Assembly: GCA_041738285.1 (NCBI GenBank)
Contig: JBGSQB010000094.1
Span: forward strand, 1 to 52,977
Direction of reading: 5' to 3'
Source of the DNA: SZUA-521 sp041738285
Lineage (GTDB): Bacteria > Pseudomonadota > Gammaproteobacteria > Pseudomonadales > Azotimanducaceae
DNA length: 52,977 nt
Shown: piece after piece, positions 15,433-24,216 of the stretch
Numbering within the stretch: position 1 is the stretch's first letter
How the letters are laid out: the number at the start of each line of letters is the position of its first letter
Notes under the pieces: model-generated
The model's database searches: none
What the model was told of the DNA's origin: nothing
Seen by the model: the letters and a program-made list of their open reading frames with translations, nothing else
Translations under genes and position numbers: made by a program

Positions 15433-16767
15433 GTGTTCACATCCGCACTGCAAGGAACGGCCGGACTCGACCCTGACGACATGCAGCCGGATATGACGCC
15501 GTTGCTCGACGCGATTCTCTCGCGCGTGCCTGCGCCAAGTGTGGATTCAGACGGCCCTTTTCAGATGCGTATCAGTTCGCTCGACTATTCGAGCTACGTG
15601 GGCGTCATTGGCATCGGCCGCATCAGCCGCGGTTCCGTGAAAGCGAACACGCCGATCACCGTGGTCGACGTCAAGGGTGAGAAGCGTAACGCGCGCGTGT
15701 TGCAGGTGCTCGGTCACCATGGCTTGAACCGGGTGGAATTCGAGCGCGGCAATGCCGGCGACATCGTCTGCGTCACTGGCGTCGACGGTATCAACATCTC
15801 CGACACGTTGTGTGCCCAGGACTGCGTCGAAGCGCTGCCGGCACTGACGGTGGATGAGCCAACGGTGACGATGACATTCTGCGTGAACACATCCCCCTTG
15901 GCGGGACGCGACGGCAAGTTCGTCACCAGTCGCCAGATTCGCGAGCGCCTGTTGCGCGAGGCATCGCACAACGTCGCGCTGCGCGTCGCCGAGACGGCGG
16001 ATCCGGATCAGTTCCGTGTCTCCGGACGCGGTGAATTGCACCTGTCCGTGCTGATCGAGAACATGCGTCGTGAAGGCTATGAACTCGCTGTATCCCGGCC
16101 GCGGGTGATCACACGCAAGGAAGGCGATCGCACACTCGAGCCCTTCGAAGAACTCACCCTCGACGTGGAAGAAACCCACCAGGGCCGCGTCATGGAAGCC
16201 CTCGGCGAGCGCCGCGGCGAACTCAAGGACATGGTGGTGGATGGCCGCGGCCGCGTCCGTCTGACCTATCGAATCGCAGCGCGCGCGCTGATGGGTTTTC
16301 GTCCACAGTTCCTGTCGCAGACTTCCGGTACGGGCATCATGTCGTATGGCTCGGCCGGTTATGGCGATGAGATCACCGGCGTGCTTGGCCAACGCAACAA
16401 TGGCGTGCTGATCTCCATCTGTCCGGGCAAGATCGTCGCATTCGCGCTGTTCAACCTGCAGGAACGGGGTCGGATGATCGTATCCCCGGGCGAGGAGTGC
16501 TACGAAGGCATGATCGTCGGCATACACAGTCGGGAGAACGATCTCGTGGTAAACCCGATCAAGGAAAAGAAACTCACCAACATTCGCGCCGCGGGCAGCG
16601 ATGAGAACATTCTGCTGACGCCGCCGATTCGGTTCTCCCTCGAACAGGCGCTCGAGTTCATCAACGATGATGAACTGGTGGAAGTCACGCCGAAGGCGAT
16701 TCGCGTGCGTAAGCGCAAGCTCAAGGAAAATGATCGCAAGCGTGAGGCGCGAGCCGCGAGTGCATGA
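15433..16767 (+). CDS. typA: TypA/BipA, C-terminal part after the in-frame stop
   Basis: 444 residues from GTG 15433, in the same frame as the N-terminal part (true continuation begins at 15412). It contains the end of the G domain (FTSALQG is the G5 region), domain 2, the two EF-G-like domains and the TypA-specific C-terminus (KEKKLTNIRAAGSDENILLTPP). Sequence downstream of the stop is well preserved with no further lesion, which argues that the nonsense codon is recent or artefactual. GTG 15433 is not a natural start; it has no ribosome-binding site. ATGA overlap with dtd at 16764. Confidence 0.85.
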   Translation: MFTSALQGTAGLDPDDMQPDMTPLLDAILSRVPAPSVDSDGPFQMRISSLDYSSYVGVIGIGRISRGSVKANTPITVVDVKGEKRNARVLQVLGHHGLNRVEFERGNAGDIVCVTGVDGINISDTLCAQDCVEALPALTVDEPTVTMTFCVNTSPLAGRDGKFVTSRQIRERLLREASHNVALRVAETADPDQFRVSGRGELHLSVLIENMRREGYELAVSRPRVITRKEGDRTLEPFEELTLDVEETHQGRVMEALGERRGELKDMVVDGRGRVRLTYRIAARALMGFRPQFLSQTSGTGIMSYGSAGYGDEITGVLGQRNNGVLISICPGKIVAFALFNLQERGRMIVSPGEECYEGMIVGIHSRENDLVVNPIKEKKLTNIRAAGSDENILLTPPIRFSLEQALEFINDDELVEVTPKAIRVRKRKLKENDRKREARAASA

Positions 16768-17198
16768 AGGCGTTGCTGCAGCGGGTGACGAGCGCCCGCG
16801 TCAGTGTCGACGGCGAGGACATTGCGGGGATCGGTCGCGGCCTGCTCGTGTTGCTGGGCGTTGCTCAGGGCGATTGTGAAGCCGATGCGGATCGTGTCGC
16901 TGCCAAGACGCTCGCGCTGCGCATCTTCCCCGACGACGCGAAGCCCATGAACCGCAGCGTAGTCGACGTGAACGGTGAGGTGCTCGTTGTGTCGCAGTTC
17001 ACGCTGGTGGCTGACACCAGCCGTGGCAATCGACCCGGATTCACCAGCGCTGCGGAGCCGCAACTCGCGCAAATGCTCTACGAGCGTTACGCCGAGCGGA
17101 TACGCGCCGGGCTGCTGCGCGTGCAGACGGGCCGATTCGGCGCCGACATGCAGGTGGAACTGGTCAACGACGGACCAGTTACGTTTGTGCTCGAGTAG
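16764..17198 (+). CDS. dtd: D-aminoacyl-tRNA deacylase Dtd
   Basis: 144 residues, the normal length for DTD, which removes D-amino acids and glycine mischarged on tRNA. The two active-site motifs are seen: SQFTLVAD and NDGPVTF (the cross-subunit GPVT loop). Start ATG overlaps the typA stop by 4 bp, so the two are co-translated. Its 3' end overlaps the convergent GNAT gene by 20 bp. Confidence 0.95.
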   Translation: MKALLQRVTSARVSVDGEDIAGIGRGLLVLLGVAQGDCEADADRVAAKTLALRIFPDDAKPMNRSVVDVNGEVLVVSQFTLVADTSRGNRPGFTSAAEPQLAQMLYERYAERIRAGLLRVQTGRFGADMQVELVNDGPVTFVLE

Positions 17199-17646
17199 GC
17201 GTCGCGCCGATCCACTCCAACAGGATGTCCGGCAGACCTTCATCGGCCGCAATACCACGACCGATCTCCCGAAACCCATGCGCAAGGTAGAACGCCTGTG
17301 CCGGGAGATTGCGCTGGAACGTGTACAGCGTGAGCCGCGCGGGTGAATGGGACTTGGCGAGTTCGATCAGCCGGCTGCCCAGAGCGCGACGCTGATAGTC
17401 CGGATGCAGATAGAGCTGGTCTATCCACTCACCGCCTTGCGCGACGAATCCGGCGATGCGGTCTTCTGCTGCGTCGAGTGCGACCGTGATCTCTGCGCGC
17501 TGCGCCAGGTCTTCGCAGAGAAAGCGCACCTGTTCATCGAAGGTGTGACACTCGTGGAATGGTGCCAGCGCGCGCTCCTTTGCGAGCCGCCACAGCGCCA
17601 CTATCTCGCGCGCCCTAGCGGGATCGAAGGCGATGAGTTCGATCAT
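17179..17646 (-). CDS. GNAT family N-acetyltransferase
   Basis: 155 residues from ATG 17646, which overlaps the tatC stop (ATGA). The acetyl-CoA-binding region is LYLHPDYQRRALGSRLIELAK (motif A, Q/R-x-x-G-x-G/A form), followed by motif B with FYLAHGFREIGRG. Substrate unknown. The reading frame stays open upstream inside tatC, but that extension shows no family sequence. It is the last gene of the ubiE-to-tatC run. Confidence 0.85.
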   Translation of the reverse strand: MIELIAFDPARAREIVALWRLAKERALAPFHECHTFDEQVRFLCEDLAQRAEITVALDAAEDRIAGFVAQGGEWIDQLYLHPDYQRRALGSRLIELAKSHSPARLTLYTFQRNLPAQAFYLAHGFREIGRGIAADEGLPDILLEWIGATPTRAQT

Positions 17647-18434
17647 TCCGCCGCGGGGGCGGTCGCGGCCTTCTGCTCGGCGAACCGTGCGAACCACACA
17701 CCCACCTCGAACAGCATCCACATCGGCACCGCGAGCAGCACCTGTGAGATGACATCGGGAGGAGTGAGCAACATGCCGACCACAAAGCAACCTACGATCA
17801 CGTACGGTCGCTTCGCCTTCATGCTCGCCGTGCTGGATATACCTGAACTCACCAGCAGGAAGGTCGCGATCGGGATCTCGAAGCTGAAACCGAAGGCGAA
17901 GAACATCTTGATGACGAAGTCGAGGTACTTGTTGATGTCGGTCATCATGGTTACGCCGATCGGCGTCACGCCCGCGAAGAATTGAAATACCAGCGGAAAG
18001 ACGAGGAAGTAGGCGAAGGCCATACCGAGATAGAACAGCAGGATGCTCGACACGAGCAGCGGTAGCGCAAATCGCTTCTCGCGCAGGTAGAGTCCCGGCG
18101 AAACGAATGCCCAAGCCTGATGAAGCATGTACGGCATTGCAGCGAAGACGGCTGAGTATGCCGCGAGTTTGAACGGGGTGAGAAACGGCGAGGCAACTTC
18201 GGTTGCGATCATGCTGCTGCCTGTCGGCAGATTCGCCATCAAGGGCGCCGCGACAAACTCGTAGATCGCGTTGGCGAAGTAGTAGATTGGAAAGAACAGC
18301 ACTGCGACGGCGAGTACGCTGCGCAGTAGCCGTTGCCGCAATTCGAGCAGATGCGACAGGAAGGGGAGGCCTTCTTCGTCGACCGCGCGATCGTGATCTT
18401 CAGGCGTTATTTTTGATTTCGGTAGCAGTGCCAT
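17643..18434 (-). CDS. tatC: Sec-independent translocase TatC
   Basis: 263 residues with six membrane helices, the receptor for twin-arginine signal peptides. Typical features: FLSHLLELRQRLLRS at the N-terminus (cytoplasmic, with the conserved Glu), PFLTPFKLAAYSAVFAAMPYMLHQAWAF in the first periplasmic loop region and FEIPIATFLL. It overlaps tatB by 35 bp and the GNAT gene by 4 bp. Confidence 0.97.
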   Translation of the reverse strand: MALLPKSKITPEDHDRAVDEEGLPFLSHLLELRQRLLRSVLAVAVLFFPIYYFANAIYEFVAAPLMANLPTGSSMIATEVASPFLTPFKLAAYSAVFAAMPYMLHQAWAFVSPGLYLREKRFALPLLVSSILLFYLGMAFAYFLVFPLVFQFFAGVTPIGVTMMTDINKYLDFVIKMFFAFGFSFEIPIATFLLVSSGISSTASMKAKRPYVIVGCFVVGMLLTPPDVISQVLLAVPMWMLFEVGVWFARFAEQKAATAPAAE

Positions 18435-18777
18435 GAGTGTCCGGTGCGTCCAGGGATTGCGGCGCCTGAGTCTGACTGCCTTCGCTCGTGCGCTCGACTG
18501 CGCCCGTGGGCGGTGCGATCGAACCGTGCGCTTGTCCCTTCACGTCGCGCTCCAGCTTTTTCAGGTCTTCCATGATCGTTTCGTTATGCAGCTGCCTGCG
18601 GACTTCGTCCATCCCGATCTCACGCTCGATCTCCGCCTTGACCGACAGGAAGCTGCGCCGCGCCCGACCCAGCCACAGTCCGAGCGTGCGCAGTGCCTCG
18701 GGCAGGCGTTCCGGACCGAGGACGACGAGCGCAATCACACAGACGAGGATGAGTTCGGGGAAGGAGATATCAAACAT
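18400..18777 (-). CDS. tatB: Sec-independent translocase TatB
   Basis: 125 residues from ATG 18777: MFDISFPELILVCVIALVVLGPERLPEALR is the canonical TatB N-terminus with a membrane helix, the GPERLP hinge and an amphipathic helix; a long charged tail follows. The upstream in-frame ATG at 18813 would put twelve extra residues before the membrane helix and is rejected. It overlaps the end of tatA by 8 bp. Confidence 0.95.
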   Translation of the reverse strand: MFDISFPELILVCVIALVVLGPERLPEALRTLGLWLGRARRSFLSVKAEIEREIGMDEVRRQLHNETIMEDLKKLERDVKGQAHGSIAPPTGAVERTSEGSQTQAPQSLDAPDTHGTATEIKNNA

Positions 18778-19021
18778 TCGTATCCTGTTTCTTGGCCTTC
18801 CCGGCATCGACACCGTCGCGATTCACTTCACCTTCGATGACGCGGCTGTTCGCCTCGCCTGACTTGGGCTCTTCTTCCTTGACCGCCGACCGGAATCCCT
18901 TGATCGCGTTGCCGATGTCCGACCCCAGCGTCTTCAGACGCTTTGGGCCGAACAGGACCAGAACGATGACCAGAATGACCAAGAGTTCCGGCAATCCCAA
19001 ACCGAACATGTCGTTCTCCAT
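18770..19021 (-). CDS. tatA: Sec-independent translocase TatA
   Basis: 83 residues; MFGLGLPELLVILVIVLVLFGPKRLKTLG is the membrane helix plus FGPKRL hinge of TatA, then the amphipathic helix (IGNAIKGFRSAVKEEE) and an acidic tail. ATG 19009 (Met5) with GGAG nine bases upstream is an equally likely start. First tat gene, 36 bp after hisE. Confidence 0.95.
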   Translation of the reverse strand: MENDMFGLGLPELLVILVIVLVLFGPKRLKTLGSDIGNAIKGFRSAVKEEEPKSGEANSRVIEGEVNRDGVDAGKAKKQDTNV

Positions 19022-19057
19022 AACGCCAAGTGCAGATCCATTATAGGCGCGTGGTGG

Positions 19058-19402
19058 TCATTCCTTTTGAGAAGTACGTCTGCCTGCCTTCTCATCGTGT
19101 CCGGACCTGCCGAAGCGCCGTTCGAGCTCGGATATCACCCAAGCGGGTTGCTGGTTCTGATGTACCAGCAGCACCAGGGTGTGAAACCACAGGTCCGCGA
19201 CTTCCCGCACCAAAGCGTCGTCGCGGCCGTCGGCCGACGAATCTTTAGCTGCGAGCAGCGTCTCGGTTGCTTCTTCGGCCACCTTCTCGAGGATCTTGTT
19301 CAGCCCGCCGTGGTAGAGGGCGGCCACGTAGGAAGATTCGGGGGCGGCGCCTTTGCGCTGCGTGAGAACGGTGGTCAGACGTTCGATGATGTCCATGATC
19401 AT
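19058..19402 (-). CDS. hisE: Phosphoribosyl-ATP pyrophosphatase HisE
   Basis: 114 residues from ATG 19402, which overlaps the ubiB stop (ATGA). The MazG-like helical fold residues are seen in LEKVAEEATETLLAAKD and EVADLWFHTLVLL. It hydrolyses PR-ATP to PR-AMP, step two of histidine synthesis. In Pseudomonas hisI normally lies next to it; here hisI is missing and hisE is alone between ubiB and tatA. The frame remains open upstream to 19966, but that part is antisense-like sequence within ubiB. Confidence 0.92.
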   Translation of the reverse strand: MIMDIIERLTTVLTQRKGAAPESSYVAALYHGGLNKILEKVAEEATETLLAAKDSSADGRDDALVREVADLWFHTLVLLVHQNQQPAWVISELERRFGRSGHDEKAGRRTSQKE

Positions 19403-21084
19403 GCCCGCGCGATGAGCAGCGAGCCTAGCACAGCAGCGAGTAACCCCAATGTCACCGGTAACGGATCGCCGGCTACCAGGGCTGCGTTGACGGGCTGCCA
19501 CAAGAGGGCAACCGCGCAGACCAGAAGACCAAGACCCACGCCGCGCTTCCATCGGGTGCCATAAGCCCGTTCGTTGGCCAGCTGTTCGAGGCGGCGGCTG
19601 ACCCGGGCTTGCTCGTGGGCGATTGCGTCGAGGCGGCGCAGCGCGAATCCGGCCCCGGCGATGAGTTCGGGAAGTCGCGGCAACTGCTCCATGATCTCTG
19701 GCGCGTGGTTGCCGAGCTCCCGCAGCAGCGCAGTCGGTCCCACGCGTTCGGCCATCCATTCCTCCATGAATGGCTTGGCGGTGTGCCACAGGTCGAGGTC
19801 TGGGTAGAGCTGACGGCCGAGTCCTTCGACGTTGAGCAGCGTCTTCTGCAGCAAGACCAGTTGCGGTTGCACTTCCATGTTGAACTGGCGGGCGGTCCGA
19901 AACAGCGTGACCAGGAAGTGACCGAACGAGATATCCTTCAGCGGCTTTTCGAAAATCGGTTCGCACACTTCGCGAATGACGGCCTCGAACTCATCGACCC
20001 GCGTGCCTTCGGGGATCCAGCCACTTTCGAGGTGCAGGCGCGCGACCTGCTGGTAGTCGCGATTGAAGAACGCGAGCAGATTGCGCGCGAGATAGGCCTG
20101 GTCGTCGACGGTCAGGCTGCCGATGATTGCGCAGTCGACCGCGATGTAGCGTGGACTTTCGGGCACACTGGCATCGACGAAGATGTTGCCAGGGTGCATG
20201 TCGGCGTGGAAGAAGTTGTCGACGAACACCTGGGTGAAGAAGGTTTCGACACCGCGCTCCGCAAGCACCTTCATGTTGGTGCCTGCGGCCTTCAGCGCCG
20301 CGACGTTGGCGATCGGTATACCGTTGATCCGCTCCAGCACCAGCACCCGCTCGCTGCTGTGGTCCCAGTACACGCGTGGCACGTATAGGAGATCGGACTC
20401 GGCGAAGTTGCGCCGCAACTTGGTGGTATTGGCGGCTTCCTGCAGCAGATTCAGCTCATTGAATATCGTTTGCCGATAATCGGCGACGATCGTGACTGGA
20501 TGCAGGCGGCGCGCGTCGCTCAGCACGCGTTCCAGCAGAGCAGCAATCGATTCGAGCAGCGTCAGGTCCGCTTCGATGACAGTCGCGATGCCGGGCCGGA
20601 TGACCTTGACCACCACTTCCGCGCCACCTTCGCGCAGCCGTGCTGCGTGCACTTGCGCGACGGAAGCCGATGCGAGCGGCGCTTCGTCGAGATGCGCGAA
20701 TACGTCGTCGATTGGCCGGCCAAGTCCATCGGCAATGATCGATCGCGCCTCGGCTCCCGAAAACGGGGCGACCTGATCCTGCAGCAGCGCGAGTTCCTCG
20801 GCGAAGTCGGGGGGCAGCAGATCCCGGCGTGTGGACAGGATCTGACCGAACTTGATGAACACCGGCCCGAGTTCTTCGAGCGCAAGGCGAAGACGTCGCG
20901 CCCGCGGCGTTGCCGGGCTCGCGAGCCAGCGACTGGGCGCGAGCCACCACAACACACGCAGCGCCAGGGGTAGCTGCGCGGTCGAAACCGTTTCTCGGTC
21001 GATCAGATCATCGAGCCGGTAGCGGATGATGATGCGAATGATCCGGCTGGCGCGGGACCAACTCGTGCTCGACCTGGATGTCAC
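19399..21084 (-). CDS. ubiB: Ubiquinone biosynthesis atypical kinase UbiB
   Basis: 561 residues of the ABC1/UbiB/ADCK family. GPVFIKFGQILSTRRDLLP contains the family KxGQ motif; the Ala-rich nucleotide loop (PLASASVAQVHAARL), EVVVKVIRPG, the catalytic HADMHPGN and the metal-binding DCAIIGSL (DxG variant) follow. Two C-terminal hydrophobic helices (about 510-555) anchor it to the membrane, as in E. coli UbiB. Start GTG 21084 overlaps the ubiJ stop by 4 bp. Confidence 0.95.
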   Translation of the reverse strand: MTSRSSTSWSRASRIIRIIIRYRLDDLIDRETVSTAQLPLALRVLWWLAPSRWLASPATPRARRLRLALEELGPVFIKFGQILSTRRDLLPPDFAEELALLQDQVAPFSGAEARSIIADGLGRPIDDVFAHLDEAPLASASVAQVHAARLREGGAEVVVKVIRPGIATVIEADLTLLESIAALLERVLSDARRLHPVTIVADYRQTIFNELNLLQEAANTTKLRRNFAESDLLYVPRVYWDHSSERVLVLERINGIPIANVAALKAAGTNMKVLAERGVETFFTQVFVDNFFHADMHPGNIFVDASVPESPRYIAVDCAIIGSLTVDDQAYLARNLLAFFNRDYQQVARLHLESGWIPEGTRVDEFEAVIREVCEPIFEKPLKDISFGHFLVTLFRTARQFNMEVQPQLVLLQKTLLNVEGLGRQLYPDLDLWHTAKPFMEEWMAERVGPTALLRELGNHAPEIMEQLPRLPELIAGAGFALRRLDAIAHEQARVSRRLEQLANERAYGTRWKRGVGLGLLVCAVALLWQPVNAALVAGDPLPVTLGLLAAVLGSLLIARA

Positions 21085-21695
21085 GACGCGCCTCGATCAC
21101 GCTCCATGAGGGTCAGGCGCGCCTCAAGTCGATCAGCGCGCATGGCCGCCGCCTGCTGACGCTCCGCCAGGTGATCGAGGTCCTTCGTATCGACGTATCG
21201 CCGCCGTGCCTCGCGCCGTGCAACGCGATTGCCTTCGGCGCCGAGGTCGCGAGCGATGCGGCTGATGGTTTCGAACCCGTATTCCATGAGACCGACCAGA
21301 TTCTGTGCACTCTGCTCGCCGATCAGGCGCGCAAGCGGTCCTTCGACATCCGGCCGCACGGAGCGCAATACACCCACGAACTCCTGCAAAAGCACCTCGT
21401 CGCCCGAGATCTCGAGTTCGCCCTTTCCGAGGTCGCCGCGCAGGAACGACTCGATGAACGCAGCGGTGGTGCCGCGCACGATGACCGCCGGGGGGTCGTC
21501 CTGGATCCCGTCTGCCACGACAATGGCGCCGCGGGAAAAGCGCACCGTGATCTCATCCACCGGTGCCTGTGTCTCGAAGCGGATGCTGCGGCCATCGAGT
21601 TTCATGATGCGCGCTCGAGTTGCCGTGTCGAGTGAGGCGAGACTATTCGTGAGCGCGCCCGACCATTGCGCGATTGTGGTCAGGAACGTCGTCAT
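21081..21695 (-). CDS. ubiJ: Ubiquinone biosynthesis accessory factor UbiJ (SCP2 domain)
   Basis: 204 residues from ATG 21695, four bases into the ubiE stop. An SCP2/sterol-carrier-like domain fills about residues 15-115 (LDGRSIRFETQAP...AIVVADGIQDDPPAVIVRG...FLRGDL), and a C-terminal charged, coiled-coil region ends in DHLAERQQAAAMRADRLEARL. Placement between ubiE and ubiB is the standard context; UbiJ binds the lipid intermediates of the Ubi metabolon together with UbiK. Confidence 0.9.
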   Translation of the reverse strand: MTTFLTTIAQWSGALTNSLASLDTATRARIMKLDGRSIRFETQAPVDEITVRFSRGAIVVADGIQDDPPAVIVRGTTAAFIESFLRGDLGKGELEISGDEVLLQEFVGVLRSVRPDVEGPLARLIGEQSAQNLVGLMEYGFETISRIARDLGAEGNRVARREARRRYVDTKDLDHLAERQQAAAMRADRLEARLTLMERDRGAS

Positions 21696-22447
21696 GGTCG
21701 TGGCACGGGTCGCGTGCCGCGATGCAATGCGACGATCCCGTTCAATAGATTGTCGTACGCGGCATCGTCGAACCCGGCATCCACCATCATCACCTTGAGG
21801 GCGCGCTGGCTCGGGTGCATCTCGATTGACTCGACCAGGTAACGATAGGCGCCACCGTCTCCAGTGACGGCCTTGCCGACTGCGGGCCACAGCGACTGGA
21901 ATATCGAATAGGCGGCACCGACCAGCGAGTTTTCTGCCTTCGAAAATTCGAGCACCAGCAATCGACCACCGGGAACGAGCACCCGGTACATTTCCCGCAG
22001 CGCGCGATCTTTGTCAGTTACGTTGCGCAGCCCGAACGCAATGCAGATGCAGTCGAATGTCTGATCCGGAAACGGCAATGCTTCCGCGTTGGCTTGGGCG
22101 AATCTGACGTTTGCGACACCTTGATCGAACAGCCGATCTCGGCCGACGGCCATCATGTCGGCGTTGATGTCGGCCAGTACCACGGCACCGGTTTCGCCGA
22201 CCAGCGGAGAAAACAGCGCCGCGAGGTCCCCGGTTCCGCCGGCGAGATCGAGCACTCGATTGCCGGGACGGACCCCGGAGGACTCGACGGTCATGCGCTT
22301 CATCACGCGGTGAAGGCCCATCGACATGAGATCGTTCATCACGTCATAGCGACTGGCGACGCTGCGAAATACGCCGGCAACGCGACGCGTCTTCTCCGCG
22401 GCGGTGACGCGCTCGAAGCCGAAGTCGGCACTCTCGCGATCGATCAC
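21692..22447 (-). CDS. ubiE: Ubiquinone/menaquinone methyltransferase UbiE
   Basis: 251 residues, the same length as E. coli UbiE, from GTG 22447, which overlaps the stop of the DUF971 gene (GTGA). Class I SAM methyltransferase: motif I DLAGGTGDLAALF, VLADINADMM, and the UbiE/COQ5 signatures RYDVMNDLMSMGLHR (signature 1) and RVLVPGGRLLVLEFSK (signature 2). It C-methylates the quinone ring. Longer frames upstream lie inside the DUF971 gene. Confidence 0.96.
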   Translation of the reverse strand: MIDRESADFGFERVTAAEKTRRVAGVFRSVASRYDVMNDLMSMGLHRVMKRMTVESSGVRPGNRVLDLAGGTGDLAALFSPLVGETGAVVLADINADMMAVGRDRLFDQGVANVRFAQANAEALPFPDQTFDCICIAFGLRNVTDKDRALREMYRVLVPGGRLLVLEFSKAENSLVGAAYSIFQSLWPAVGKAVTGDGGAYRYLVESIEMHPSQRALKVMMVDAGFDDAAYDNLLNGIVALHRGTRPVPRP

Positions 22448-22857
22448 GACTTGTCTCCGCGCGGTTCGGGTTGCCACTGGGAGACCTTGCCGAGCGGAAT
22501 GTTCGGCAGGCGCGATGCATTGGCCACCTTGAGTTCGGTCAGGTAACTTTGCCACTGCTCATCTTGTTTCTCGCCCAGATCGCGCAAGTACTCCCAGGCG
22601 TAGATGCCCGTATCGTGGCCGTCGTCGAACACGATGCGAATCGCGTAATTACCGATGCGCTCGATCGCTTCGATGTTCACGTACTTCTTTCCAGTCACCA
22701 GCTTTCGCTCGTCGGCGCCATGACCCCGTACCTCGGCCGACGGTGAGTAGATGCGCAATAGCTCACAGGGGATTCGAAAGCTCGCGCCGTCCCGGAACGT
22801 GACTGCCAGCTCACGTGAGCGACGATGCAATCTGATTTCGGTGGGTGCGTGGTTCAT
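22444..22857 (-). CDS. DUF971 (GBBH-like N-terminal domain) protein
   Basis: 137 residues, a single DUF971 domain: TEIRLHRRSRELAVTF, FRIPCELLRIYSPSAEVRGHG, and DDGHDTGIYAWEYLRDLG. The domain is found at the N-terminus of gamma-butyrobetaine hydroxylases and as stand-alone proteins linked to iron-sulfur or iron metabolism. It lies between hslU and ubiE, as in Pseudomonas. Function unknown. Confidence 0.9.
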   Translation of the reverse strand: MNHAPTEIRLHRRSRELAVTFRDGASFRIPCELLRIYSPSAEVRGHGADERKLVTGKKYVNIEAIERIGNYAIRIVFDDGHDTGIYAWEYLRDLGEKQDEQWQSYLTELKVANASRLPNIPLGKVSQWQPEPRGDKS

Positions 22858-22869
22858 CTGTTGTGACCG

Positions 22870-24216
22870 CTACAGAATGTAGCGCGACAGATCCTGATCG
22901 CGCGCGAGCGTTGCGAGGCGCTCATCGACGTATCGGCTATCGATCGCGATCGAGCTATCGTGGCCGCCCCGTTCCGTGGCCTCGAATGAAATCTCTTCGA
23001 GCAGGCGCTCGAGCACAGTGTGCAGTCTGCGTGCGCCGATGTTTTCGGTTGCTTCGTTCACCTGCCACGCGATCTCCGCGATCTTGGCGATGGCGTCGTC
23101 GGTGAAGCTGACATCGAGACCCTCAGTTGCGAGCAGCGCCCGGTACTGCTCGGTGAGTGACGCGTCGGGTTCCGTGAGGATGCGTCGGAAGTCCTCGGCG
23201 GTCAGCGCGGTCAATTCCACCCGGATCGGCAGACGTCCCTGAAGTTCGGGAATGAGGTCCGATGGCTTTGCCAGGTGAAACGCGCCAGAGGCGATGAACA
23301 GAATGTGATCGGTCTTCACCATGCCGTACTTGGTGCTGACGGTCGAACCCTCGATCAATGGCAGCAAGTCGCGCTGCACGCCTTCCCGCGATACATCGAC
23401 GCCTGATGTCTCGCCGCGCTTGGCGACTTTGTCGAGCTCATCGAGAAACACAATGCCCGTCTGTTCGACGGAGTCAATTGCCCGTGCCTTGATCTCGTCT
23501 TCGTTGACCAGCTTGCGGGCCTCTTCCTCGCCGAGGCGCCGCAGTGCATCCTTGACCTTGAGGCGCATCGACTTCTTGCGGCCGCCGGATAGAATGGAAA
23601 ACATGCTCTGCAGCTGACTGGTCATCTCTTCCATGCCCGGCGGCGCCATGATCTCGACGCCGACTTGGGTTGCCGCAACTTCGATTTCGACCTCTTTGTC
23701 GTCGAGCTCACCTTCGCGCAGCTTCTTGCGGAATGACTGGCGGGTGGCGGAGTCCGATTTGTCTTCTGTCCCTGTGACACTGCGCACGCCCGGCAACAGT
23801 ACGTCGAGCACACGGTCCTCTGCCGCATCGGCCGCACGATGTCGTACCTTGTCCATCTGCTGTTCGCGCAACATCTTGATCGCCACGTCGACCAGATCCC
23901 GGATGATCGACTCGACGTCGCGGCCGACGTATCCGACTTCGGTGAATTTGGTTGCTTCGATCTTGATGAACGGCGCGTTGGCGAGCTTTGCCAGGCGCCG
24001 TGCGATCTCGGTCTTGCCCACGCCCGTCGGACCGATCATGAGTATGTTCTTCGGCGTGACTTCTTCGCGCAGATGATCACTCAGCTGCATGCGGCGCCAG
24101 CGATTTCGCAACGCGATGGCGACGGCTCGTTTAGCCGCGTCCTGACCGACGATGTGCTTGTCGAGTTCGTGCACGATCTCGCGCGGCGTCATGACGCTGG
24201 GTAATGAACTGTTCAA
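22870..24216 (-). CDS. hslU: HslU, ATPase of the HslUV protease
   Basis: 448 residues, AAA+ unfoldase. MTPREIVHELDKHIVGQDAAKRAVAIAL is the family N-terminus; Walker A GPTGVGKTE, the pore loop GYVGRD, the I-domain (about 110-240), Walker B GIVFLDELDKVA, the C-terminal SRYIL-type end docking on HslV (DLSRYIL). Start is TTG 24216 with AGAGG seven bases upstream and a 4-bp overlap with hslV; ATG 24192 is the alternative and would match the usual N-terminus more closely. Confidence 0.97.
   Translation of the reverse strand: MNSSLPSVMTPREIVHELDKHIVGQDAAKRAVAIALRNRWRRMQLSDHLREEVTPKNILMIGPTGVGKTEIARRLAKLANAPFIKIEATKFTEVGYVGRDVESIIRDLVDVAIKMLREQQMDKVRHRAADAAEDRVLDVLLPGVRSVTGTEDKSDSATRQSFRKKLREGELDDKEVEIEVAATQVGVEIMAPPGMEEMTSQLQSMFSILSGGRKKSMRLKVKDALRRLGEEEARKLVNEDEIKARAIDSVEQTGIVFLDELDKVAKRGETSGVDVSREGVQRDLLPLIEGSTVSTKYGMVKTDHILFIASGAFHLAKPSDLIPELQGRLPIRVELTALTAEDFRRILTEPDASLTEQYRALLATEGLDVSFTDDAIAKIAEIAWQVNEATENIGARRLHTVLERLLEEISFEATERGGHDSSIAIDSRYVDERLATLARDQDLSRYIL

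Noticed and set aside
17179..18114. Extended 311-codon GNAT frame into tatC
   Set aside because: The first half is the off-frame reading of tatC; the acetyltransferase begins at 17646 at the tatC stop.
19403..19966. Long N-terminal extension of hisE inside ubiB
   Set aside because: Low-complexity Arg/Pro-rich off-frame sequence; ATG 19402 overlaps the ubiB stop and gives a normal-length HisE.
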